Shown: positions 1-6,799 of the stretch, in pieces | Layout: each line of letters begins with the position of its first letter | How positions within the stretch are numbered: position 1 is the stretch's first letter | Source of the DNA: SFWF01 sp045537915 | GTDB taxonomy: Bacteria; Bacillota; Clostridia; Oscillospirales; Acutalibacteraceae | Reading direction: 5' to 3' | Length of the DNA stretch: 64,000 bases | Assembly (NCBI GenBank): GCA_045537915.1 | Contig: JAZSQK010000046.1 | Span: forward strand, 1-64,000 | Notes under the pieces: model-generated | The model's input: only the letters and a program-made list of their open reading frames with translations | Database searches by the model: none | What the model was told of the DNA's origin: nothing | Program-made: the position numbers and the translations under genes

Positions 1-29
1 CTCCCCTACAAAATTGGAGGAAATCAATT

Positions 30-1115
30 ATGTACGACAGAATTTATAATTTTTCCGCAGGCCCTTCTATGCTGCCTGTATCGGTTCTTGAGCAGGCACG
101 CGACGATATGATGAACTATAAGGGCTCGGGTATGAGCGTTATGGAAATGAGCCACCGCTCCAAGGTTTATGACGCTATCATCAAAGAGGCTGAGGCTCTT
201 CTTCGTGAGGTTATGAACATACCCGATAATTACAAGGTAATGTTTTTACAGGGCGGCGCTTCAATGCAGTTTGCCAACGTCTGCATGAACCTTATGAAGA
301 CAGGTAAGGCTGACTACATAGTTACAGGTCAGTTCTCGGGCAAGGCTTACAAGGAAGCTCAGAAGTTCGGTGACGCTCACCTTGCAGCTACTACCAAGGA
401 AGAGAATTTCACAAGAATCCCCGAGCAGAGCGAGCTTGATCTTCGTGCGGACGCCGACTATGTTCACATCTGCTTTAACAACACTATTTTCGGTACAAAG
501 TGGGGCTATATTCCCGAGACCGGAGACGTTCCGCTTGTAGCTGATATGTCTTCCTGCATTCTCTCCGAGCCCGTTGACGTATCAAAGTTCGGTCTTATCT
601 ATGCAGGCGCACAGAAGAACGTTGCTCCCGCAGGTCTTACCATCGTAATCGCCCGTGAGGACCTTCTCTCTGCCGATCTTGCCGAATTTGTTCCCACAAT
701 GTGCAACTATGCTACAATGGCAGAAAACGAGTCTATGTACAATACTCCCCCCTGCTACCCCATCTATGTTTGCGGCCTTGTGCTTAAATGGATCAAGGAG
801 CTCGGCGGTCTTGAGAAGATGAAGGAAATTAACGAGGCAAAGGCAAAAATGCTTTATGACTGCCTTGACAATTCAAAGCTTTTCTCTAACCCCGTTAAAG
901 AAAACAGCCGTTCAATGATGAATGTTACCTTCCGTGCAGAAGATGACGAAATCAATGCAAAGTTTGTAAAGGAAGCAACTGCCGCAGGTTTTGCAAACCT
1001 CAAGGGACACCGCTCTGTCGGCGGAATGCGTGCATCAATCTACAACGCAATGCCGCATGACGGCGTCGCAGCCCTTTGCGAATTCATTAAGAAATTCGAA
1101 GCAGAAAACGCATAA
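30..1115 (+). CDS. serC: Phosphoserine aminotransferase
   Basis: 361-aa PLP-dependent aminotransferase (class V fold) that converts 3-phosphohydroxypyruvate plus glutamate to phosphoserine, the second step of serine synthesis. The N-terminal motif YNFSAGPSMLP and the active-site region GAQKNVAPAG, whose lysine binds PLP, are diagnostic, and the length is the family norm. A GGAGG ribosome site at 16-20 sets the ATG at 30. It is followed by a strong terminator at 1132-1170. Its pathway partner serA lies about 13 kb away at 14681, so the two are not in one operon here. Confidence 0.97.
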   Translation: MYDRIYNFSAGPSMLPVSVLEQARDDMMNYKGSGMSVMEMSHRSKVYDAIIKEAEALLREVMNIPDNYKVMFLQGGASMQFANVCMNLMKTGKADYIVTGQFSGKAYKEAQKFGDAHLAATTKEENFTRIPEQSELDLRADADYVHICFNNTIFGTKWGYIPETGDVPLVADMSSCILSEPVDVSKFGLIYAGAQKNVAPAGLTIVIAREDLLSADLAEFVPTMCNYATMAENESMYNTPPCYPIYVCGLVLKWIKELGGLEKMKEINEAKAKMLYDCLDNSKLFSNPVKENSRSMMNVTFRAEDDEINAKFVKEATAAGFANLKGHRSVGGMRASIYNAMPHDGVAALCEFIKKFEAENA

Positions 1116-1131
1116 TAGCCAATCGATAATA

Positions 1132-1170
1132 AAAAAAGCTCTCTGTCCTTACAGGACAGAGAGCTTTTTT
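1132..1170. terminator. Bidirectional terminator between serC and rubredoxin
   Basis: Perfect 18-bp stem (arms 1132-1149 and 1153-1170, 3-base loop) with A6 on one side and T6 on the other. It can end serC transcription on the plus strand and the ldh-ferredoxin-fprA-rubredoxin operon on the minus strand. Confidence 0.93.
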
Positions 1171-1182
1171 CTTTATCATCGT

Positions 1183-1341
1183 TTATTCTTCGCTGAAATT
1201 GTCTTTTCCGACGCCGCAGAGAGGACAAGCAAAATCTTCGGGGAGATCCTCAAATTTTGTTCCGGGTGCGATATTGTTATCGGGATCGCCAAGCTCCTCG
1301 TCATAAACCCATCCGCAGACATCGCAAACATATTTTTTCAT
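1183..1341 (-). CDS. Rubredoxin
   Basis: A 52-residue one-iron electron carrier. Translating the minus strand gives a protein starting MKKYVCDVCGWVYD and containing DFACPLCGVGKDNF; the two CxxCG/CPLCG knuckles supply four cysteines for a single Fe. An upstream GGAGG (about 1350-1354) fits the ATG at 1341. It lies 49 bases downstream of the flavodiiron gene on the same strand. Rubredoxin is the usual electron donor to flavodiiron proteins, so the pair very likely works together to reduce O2 or NO. At about 5.7 kDa it is easily missed by length-filtered gene calling. Confidence 0.95.
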   Translation of the reverse strand: MKKYVCDVCGWVYDEELGDPDNNIAPGTKFEDLPEDFACPLCGVGKDNFSEE

Positions 1342-1390
1342 AACTATTTCCTCCATATTTTGTTTTATATTTTATTCGGCAAAGCCGTTT

Positions 1391-2542
1391 TTAGCAAAGT
1401 TCATCTGATAATAATTCGAGCTCTTTAAGATTTTTTTCATTTAAGGCAGACATTATTGACACCGTCTGCTCACAAAACTCAAGGTTCTTGCATTTTTCAA
1501 GCTTTTCCCTCATTATTTTTGCCGCCATTGGTGCCCAACTGCCGTTTTCTATAAAGCCAACCTTTCTCTTCTTAAAGCCTCTTTCTGTAAGGTGGTTAAT
1601 GAACTCTCGCATATAGGGGAAAATGTCGGCATTATAGGTTGTGGTTGCAAGAACAAGCTTACTATATCGAAAGGCATCCTCAACCGCTTCTGCCATATCG
1701 CATCGTGCAAGGTCATTGAGCACTACCTTTTGACAGCCTTTTTTTGAAAGCTGCTCTGCAAGGCTTTCGGTCGCTTTTTTTGTATTTCCGTAAACAGAGG
1801 TGTAGGCTATCACTACCCCCTCCTCTTCAGGTTCGTAGCTAGACCATGTATTATATAAATTGATATAATATTCAAGATTTTTCTCTAAAATAGGTCCGTG
1901 TAACGCACAAATTTTTTCTATATCCAGATTAGCTGTCTTTTTGAGAAGATTTTGCACCTGTGCGCCGTATTTGCCTACGATACCTATATAATACCGTCTT
2001 GCCTCACACGCCCAATCTTCATCTGTATCAAGAGCTCCGAACTTGCCGAAAGCATCGGCAGAAAAGAGCACCTTATCTGTACTGTCGTATGTGACCATTA
2101 CCTCAGGCCAATGAACCATCGGTGCTGTGAAAAACTGAAGGTTATGATGTCCAAGGCTTAAAGCGTCCCCTTCCCCCACGCTGAGCATATTTTCACTAAA
2201 ATCTCTGCCAAAAAAATTTTTCATCATAACAAAAGACTTTGACGTTGCAACTATCTTTGCTTTTGGGTATTCATTTAAAAAGTTTATAATATTTGCCGAA
2301 TGGTCGGGCTCCATATGCTGTACTATGAGATAATCGGGTTTTCTGCCGAGCAACGCTTTTTCGATGTTTTGGAGCCATTCTTCAGTAAAATTTGCATCGA
2401 CCGAATCCATAATCGCAATTTTTTCGTCAATTATTGCGTATGAATTGTATGCCATTCCGTTTGGTACCTGATACTGTCCCTCAAAAAGATCGATTTTTCT
2501 ATCGTTTACGCCGATATATTTAATATCTTTTGTTATGTTCAT
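1391..2542 (-). CDS. fprA: Flavodiiron protein (A-type flavoprotein, FprA)
   Basis: 383-aa cytoplasmic enzyme that reduces O2 to water and/or NO to N2O. Residues 1-240 are a metallo-beta-lactamase-like diiron domain with the family ligand pattern H76-x-E78-x-D80-H81, then H144, D163 and H215. From about residue 243 comes a flavodoxin-like domain with the FMN phosphate loop TSVYGNT (248-254). There is no fused rubredoxin domain, and a stand-alone rubredoxin follows immediately. RBS AGGAGG-like sequence precedes ATG at 2542. Third gene of the ldh-ferredoxin-fprA-rubredoxin operon. Whether O2 or NO is preferred cannot be read from the sequence. Confidence 0.95.
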   Translation of the reverse strand: MNITKDIKYIGVNDRKIDLFEGQYQVPNGMAYNSYAIIDEKIAIMDSVDANFTEEWLQNIEKALLGRKPDYLIVQHMEPDHSANIINFLNEYPKAKIVATSKSFVMMKNFFGRDFSENMLSVGEGDALSLGHHNLQFFTAPMVHWPEVMVTYDSTDKVLFSADAFGKFGALDTDEDWACEARRYYIGIVGKYGAQVQNLLKKTANLDIEKICALHGPILEKNLEYYINLYNTWSSYEPEEEGVVIAYTSVYGNTKKATESLAEQLSKKGCQKVVLNDLARCDMAEAVEDAFRYSKLVLATTTYNADIFPYMREFINHLTERGFKKRKVGFIENGSWAPMAAKIMREKLEKCKNLEFCEQTVSIMSALNEKNLKELELLSDELC

Positions 2543-2564
2543 TTTATTATTCCTCCCAACTTAA

Positions 2565-3260
2565 CTATTCAATGATTTTTCCGTCTGTCGAAACGGTAAT
2601 TACCTGCCAAGGTATAAACTTTCCGCTTGTTTGCAGGGCGGTTTTAACTGCATTTTCTATCCCTGCGCAGCAAGGAACCTCCATGCGAACTATTTTTACG
2701 CTTTTTATATTATTGTTGGCAATAATCTGTGTTAATTTTTCTGAGTAATCCACGCTGTCGAGCTTCGGACATCCAATAAGTGTTATGTGGTTGCGCATAA
2801 AATCGTTATGGAAATTTCCGTATGCATAGGCTGTGCAGTCGGCGGCTATAAGAAGATTTGCATTTTCAAAATATGGCGCATTGACAGGAACCAGTTTTAT
2901 CTGACAGGGCCACTGCAAAAGTTGGCTTGTGACGGTTGTAGCTTTCGTATGTATCTGGGCTTCCCTTTTTATTGTTTTGCTTAAGGTTCCCGGACATCCA
3001 CATGGTAATTTTGTCCTTTCCTTATTCTTTTTTGCCTCGAGAACAGCCGCCTCATTATATTCGGGCGCCTCCCTTTCTTCAAAGGAAATTGCATCTACCG
3101 GACAGGCGGGTAAACAATCGCCCAGCCCATCACAATAGTCCTCTCTCGTAAGCCTTGCCTTGCCGTCTATCATTTCGATAGCACCCTCGTGACAGGCCTT
3201 TGCGCAAGCGCCACATCCGTTACACAGCTTATCATTTATCTTTATAATTTTTCTTATCAA
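2565..3260 (-). CDS. Two-cluster 4Fe-4S ferredoxin-like protein
   Basis: 231 aa. The N-terminal 60 residues form a bacterial ferredoxin domain. Cluster I has the full set C13, C16, C19 and C23 (CNGCGACAKAC). Cluster II is incomplete: C43, C49 and C53 are present, but the second cysteine position holds L46, so it may be a 3Fe-4S cluster or use another ligand. The remaining 170 residues carry further cysteine motifs (PCGCPG, VPCCAG) and an unassigned alpha/beta region seen in clostridial stand-alone ferredoxin proteins. It sits 12 bases after ldh and 22 bases before fprA, suggesting it moves electrons within the same redox module. Confidence 0.8.
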   Translation of the reverse strand: MIRKIIKINDKLCNGCGACAKACHEGAIEMIDGKARLTREDYCDGLGDCLPACPVDAISFEEREAPEYNEAAVLEAKKNKERTKLPCGCPGTLSKTIKREAQIHTKATTVTSQLLQWPCQIKLVPVNAPYFENANLLIAADCTAYAYGNFHNDFMRNHITLIGCPKLDSVDYSEKLTQIIANNNIKSVKIVRMEVPCCAGIENAVKTALQTSGKFIPWQVITVSTDGKIIE

Positions 3261-3272
3261 CTCTCTTCTCCT

Positions 3273-4307
3273 TTAAAAGCATTCTCCGTTTTTGCAGTCT
3301 TCTGTTTTTCCGCTGCGGTAACACAACTCATTTTCACACCGTTTATTCCTGGAAAAGTCACTTATATTTTTAATCGTTGTTGCCGCAATATTTTCGAGCG
3401 CCTCTTCGGTCAGAAATGCCTGATGGGAGGTCACTATAACATTGGGCATAGATATAAGTCGTGCAAGAACATCGTCCTCCATAATATGACCCGAATTGTC
3501 CTCAAAGAAGAGATTTGATTCTTCCTCATAGACATCAAGACAGGCGGCTCCTACCTTGCGGGATTTAATTCCCTCAAGCAGTGCTTCGGCGTCCACCAAT
3601 GCGCCTCTGGAGGTATTTAAAAGGACAATGCCTTTTTTACACTTCTCAATCGCAGCTGTGTCTATTATATGCCTTGTTTCATCGGTCAGAGGACAGTGCA
3701 GAGAAATAATATCGCTGTTTGCAAATAGCTGATCTAAATCGACATATTTCACACGGTCGCCATCTTCAATTTCTTTTTGCGGAAATTTATCAAATGCCAG
3801 AACCTTCATTCCGAAGCCCTTGCATATATCAATAAACACTCGTCCTATTCTGCCTGTTCCTATTACGCCGACAGTCTTCCCATGCAGATCAAAGCCTGTT
3901 AGTCCCGAAAGGCTGAAATTGAAATCCTTAGATCGAATATATGCCTTGTGTATTCTTCGAATTGAGGTCAAGAGCAATGCAATTGTATGCTCTGCCACCG
4001 CATAGGGCGAATATGCCGGTACCCTTAAAACATGTAGTTTGCCATAGGCATACTTCATATCCACATTATTGAATCCTGCGCAACGCAGAGCCAGAACCTC
4101 AATACCAAGCTGTGACAAGCGGTCAATAACCGCAGCATTTACAGTATCGTTTACAAAAGCGCACACACCATTATAACCTTGTGCCAAGTCAACCGTATCT
4201 TCATTTAATTTTGTTTCAAAATATTTAAATTCAACACCGAATTCCTTGCCGTATTTTTCAAAAAAGGTTATATCATAGGGTTTGGCATCAAAAAAAGCAA
4301 TTTTCAT
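3273..4307 (-). CDS. ldhA: D-lactate dehydrogenase (D-2-hydroxyacid dehydrogenase family)
   Basis: 344 aa, NAD-dependent, reduces pyruvate to D-lactate. The NAD-binding Rossmann motif VGVIGTGRIG lies at 146-155, and the catalytic triad of the family is visible as R234 (NTSRGALVD), E263 and H295 (SHQAFLT). Overall layout matches fermentative LdhA rather than phosphoglycerate dehydrogenase, as there is no ACT domain. First gene of a minus-strand operon with ferredoxin, fprA and rubredoxin; GGAG at 4315-4319 sets the start. A divergent Crp/Fnr gene and a palindrome at 4363-4376 suggest redox- or stress-dependent control. The cysteine-rich C-terminal tail (CYRSGKTEDCKNGECF) is unusual. Confidence 0.88.
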   Translation of the reverse strand: MKIAFFDAKPYDITFFEKYGKEFGVEFKYFETKLNEDTVDLAQGYNGVCAFVNDTVNAAVIDRLSQLGIEVLALRCAGFNNVDMKYAYGKLHVLRVPAYSPYAVAEHTIALLLTSIRRIHKAYIRSKDFNFSLSGLTGFDLHGKTVGVIGTGRIGRVFIDICKGFGMKVLAFDKFPQKEIEDGDRVKYVDLDQLFANSDIISLHCPLTDETRHIIDTAAIEKCKKGIVLLNTSRGALVDAEALLEGIKSRKVGAACLDVYEEESNLFFEDNSGHIMEDDVLARLISMPNVIVTSHQAFLTEEALENIAATTIKNISDFSRNKRCENELCYRSGKTEDCKNGECF

Positions 4308-4318
4308 AATTTTTCTCC

Positions 4319-4347
4319 TTGATTTTACAGTTTTATTATAATATAAT
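4319..4347 (+). promoter_or_regulatory. Promoter of the Crp/Fnr gene
   Basis: TTGATT (4319-4324), 17-base spacer, TATAAT (4342-4347), giving a start near 4354 and a leader of about 36 bases before the ATG at 4391. Confidence 0.65.
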
Positions 4348-4362
4348 ATGCGCAGAAAATAT

Positions 4363-4376
4363 GTTGAATTTTCAAC
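4363..4376. promoter_or_regulatory. Palindrome, candidate Crp/Fnr operator
   Basis: GTTGAATTTTCAAC is a 6+2+6 inverted repeat lying between the two divergent genes, just downstream of the predicted start of the Crp/Fnr gene and upstream of ldhA. It resembles the half-site logic of FNR-type boxes (TTGA...TCAA) but with a shorter centre. Autoregulation plus control of the ldh operon is an inference. Confidence 0.5.
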
Positions 4377-4390
4377 AAAACGGAGAAAAA

Positions 4391-5050
4391 ATGAAAAAAT
4401 ATATTAAAATTCTTAAAAATTGTCCGCTTTTTTTCGATATTGAAGAAGAACAACTTTTAAAAATGCTTGACTGCCTAAAGGTCAGAATCGAAAAATTCGA
4501 CAAGAAATACACCGTGATGTCAGAGGGAAGCGCCGCCAAATTTATCGGAATTGTTTTGAGCGGCTCGGTACAGTTATATAATATAGACTATTTCGGAAAC
4601 CGAAGCATATTAAATATACTGGGCCCTTCCGAAAGCTTTGCTGAAGCCTTTGCCTGTTCGGGTATAGAATCTACACCGGTATCGGTAGTGGCTAACGAGC
4701 CTTGTGAGATTTTGTTTATCGAAAGCGAACGAATAATGCGCACCTGTTCTAACCATTGCGCATTTCACCAGCAACTGATTTTTAATCTGATGCGCAACCT
4801 TGCTTCAAAGGTTATTATGTTTCATCAAAGAATTGAAATAATCTCAAAAAGAACTACCAGAGAAAAGCTGATATCCTATCTGCTTTTACAGTCTAAAAAA
4901 ACACAAAGCAAATCCTTTATTATCCCTTTCGACCGACAGGAGCTTGCAGATTATCTTGAGGTTGACCGAAGCGGTCTTTCTTCAGAAATAGGAAAACTTA
5001 AAAAGGAAGGCTTTTTAAACTGTAATAAAAACCGATTTGAATTGCTTTAA
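4391..5050 (+). CDS. Crp/Fnr family transcription regulator
   Basis: 219 aa from the ATG at 4391, chosen because CGGAG sits seven bases upstream; a longer reading frame from 4319 has no ribosome site. Residues about 10-120 form a cyclic-nucleotide-binding-like beta barrel (NCPLFFDIEEEQL, EGSAAKFIGIVLSGSVQLY) and the C-terminus a winged helix-turn-helix (RQELADYLEVDRSGLSSEIG). There is no FNR-type N-terminal cysteine cluster, so the signal is unknown. Divergent from ldh-ferredoxin-fprA-rubredoxin, the obvious target. Confidence 0.88.
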   Translation: MKKYIKILKNCPLFFDIEEEQLLKMLDCLKVRIEKFDKKYTVMSEGSAAKFIGIVLSGSVQLYNIDYFGNRSILNILGPSESFAEAFACSGIESTPVSVVANEPCEILFIESERIMRTCSNHCAFHQQLIFNLMRNLASKVIMFHQRIEIISKRTTREKLISYLLLQSKKTQSKSFIIPFDRQELADYLEVDRSGLSSEIGKLKKEGFLNCNKNRFELL

Positions 5051-5058
5051 AAACAAAC

Positions 5059-5087
5059 GGGCTGCCGATTTTTCGGCAGTCCTTTTT
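5059..5087. terminator. Bidirectional terminator between Crp/Fnr gene and prfC
   Basis: 10-bp stem (5059-5068 with 5073-5082, one G-U pair) around TTTT, followed by T5. It separates two convergent genes. Confidence 0.85.
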
Positions 5088-6687
5088 AATCTTCCATTTG
5101 TGCAAAATCTTTTAAAACAAGACTCGGGTTTTTATCAATCGCCCAATTCATTTCATACTCGGCAGTAAAGAGAAGCAAACTTCTGCCCTTTACATCCTCT
5201 ACAATTTTAGTTGACTGCATAAGATTAAGATCACGAAGCTCTGTACCATCAGTAGTTTCGGCAAAGCGGACAATAGAAAGCGGAGTATCTATTCGGTTGT
5301 ATTTTACCCCGTATTCCGACTCCATCCTTGACTCAAGCACCTCGAGCTGTAGCTGACCGACAACACCGACATAAACCCTTTCCATACCGGCTCCGGGTAG
5401 GAAAAACATCTGTATTGCGCCCTCCTGGGCTATCTGGCGGATACCCTTGTCGAACTGCTTTCTCTTAAGTGAATCAATCTGTTCGACTATTGAGAATATT
5501 TCAGGAGCAAAGGTTGGAATACCTGCGTACTGCACCTTCATACCCTTTTCACAGATAGTATCTCCAATTGAGAAAATACCCGGATCGAAAACGCCGATTA
5601 TATCTCCCGCATATGCAGTATCAATAACCGCTCGGTCCTGTGCCATCATCTGTTGGGGACGGGAAAGCTTTATCGGCTTTTTGCCCTGTACGTGATAATA
5701 CTCGTTAGCACGGTCAAATTTGCCCGAGCAGATACGCATAAAGGCAATTCTGTCACGGTGTGCTTTATTCATATTTGCCTGAATTTTAAAAACGAATGCC
5801 GAAAATCTTTCGTCGGTAGGGGCAATCATCTCTTCCCCCGATTTATGAGAAAGCGGTTGGGTGGTCATTTTGAGGAAGTTTTCCAGGAAAGGCTCTATTC
5901 CGAAGTTATTAAGAGCCGAGCCGAAAAATACGGGAGATAGCTCTCCGCATCTTACCTTTTCAAGATCAAATTCATATCCTGCGCCCTCAACAAGTTCAAG
6001 CTCATCGCAAAGGTCACGGCGGGAGTATTCTCCGATAAGGCTGTCGAGTTTTTCGGTGTCAGTAAGCTCACACTCAATAGCTTCTATTCGATTTCCGCCT
6101 GCGTGGGAATCCTCAAAGGTTAAAATTCTCTGCTTTGTTCGGTCAAAGACACCCTTAAAATTAACACCGCAACCGATAGGCCAGTTCATTGGATAGGTAC
6201 CGATACCGAACTCCTTTTCGAGCTCGTCTAAAAGTTCAAAGGAATCCCTTGCTTCACGGTCCATCTTATTGATAAAGGTAAAAATCGGGATATGGCGCAT
6301 TGCGCAGACCTTGAAAAGCTTTCGGGTCTGGGGCTCAATACCCTTTGCGGCATCGATTACCATAACAACGCTGTCGGCGGCGGTCAGGGTTCTGTAGGTA
6401 TCCTCCGAGAAGTCCTGATGTCCCGGAGTATCGAGAATGTTTATGCAATATCCGTCATAATCAAACTGCATTACCGAGGAGGTTATAGAAATACCTCTCT
6501 TTTTCTCAATATCCATCCAGTCGGATACCGCATGCTTATCGTTCTGCTTTCCCTTAACGCTGCCTGCCGACTGAATAGCTCTTCCGTATAAAAGAAGCTT
6601 TTCGGTAAGTGTCGTTTTACCTGCGTCGGGGTGCGAGATTATCGCAAAGGTCCGCCTTCTTGAAATTTCATTTTTAATTTCAGACAT
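5086..6687 (-). CDS. prfC: Peptide chain release factor 3
   Basis: 533-aa translational GTPase that removes RF1/RF2 from the ribosome after peptide release. The G-domain motifs are clear: SHPDAGKTT (P-loop), DTPGHQDF (G3) and NKMD (G4), followed by the RF3-specific segment MNWPIGCG. Length is the family norm. RBS TAGGAGAAA precedes the ATG at 6687. It is preceded by a G-rich polypurine tract (6730-6767) that would lie in its 5' leader if transcription starts upstream. Confidence 0.96.
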   Translation of the reverse strand: MSEIKNEISRRRTFAIISHPDAGKTTLTEKLLLYGRAIQSAGSVKGKQNDKHAVSDWMDIEKKRGISITSSVMQFDYDGYCINILDTPGHQDFSEDTYRTLTAADSVVMVIDAAKGIEPQTRKLFKVCAMRHIPIFTFINKMDREARDSFELLDELEKEFGIGTYPMNWPIGCGVNFKGVFDRTKQRILTFEDSHAGGNRIEAIECELTDTEKLDSLIGEYSRRDLCDELELVEGAGYEFDLEKVRCGELSPVFFGSALNNFGIEPFLENFLKMTTQPLSHKSGEEMIAPTDERFSAFVFKIQANMNKAHRDRIAFMRICSGKFDRANEYYHVQGKKPIKLSRPQQMMAQDRAVIDTAYAGDIIGVFDPGIFSIGDTICEKGMKVQYAGIPTFAPEIFSIVEQIDSLKRKQFDKGIRQIAQEGAIQMFFLPGAGMERVYVGVVGQLQLEVLESRMESEYGVKYNRIDTPLSIVRFAETTDGTELRDLNLMQSTKIVEDVKGRSLLLFTAEYEMNWAIDKNPSLVLKDFAQMED

Positions 6688-6729
6688 AGTTTTCTCCTAA
6701 TAAAAAGATAGGCTCAAGGGGTGTGTTTT

Positions 6730-6767
6730 CCCTTTTCCCCTTTCCCCTTTCCCCTTTCCCTTTTCCC
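6730..6767 (-). repeat. G-tract heptamer-like repeat upstream of prfC
   Basis: On the minus strand there are six runs of three or four G separated by three or four A (units close to GGGGAAA). The runs correspond to C tracts at 6730-6732, 6737-6740, 6744-6747, 6751-6754, 6758-6760 and 6765-6767. The pattern can fold as a G-quadruplex in DNA or RNA and is prone to copy-number change. It lies between the pnp terminator and the prfC start. Confidence 0.85.
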
Positions 6768-6768
6768 T

Positions 6769-6797
6769 AAAAAAAGACCTCTTTCGAGGTCTTTTTT
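6769..6797 (-). terminator. Terminator of pnp
   Basis: GACCTC/GAGGTC stem (6776-6781, 6786-6791) extended by A-T pairs, with T-rich flanks on both strands, immediately after the pnp stop. Confidence 0.9.
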
Positions 6798-6799
6798 AA

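Noticed and set aside
6730..6767. CRISPR-like or mobile-element end
   Set aside because: It is a simple G/A-tract microsatellite without spacers or terminal repeats.
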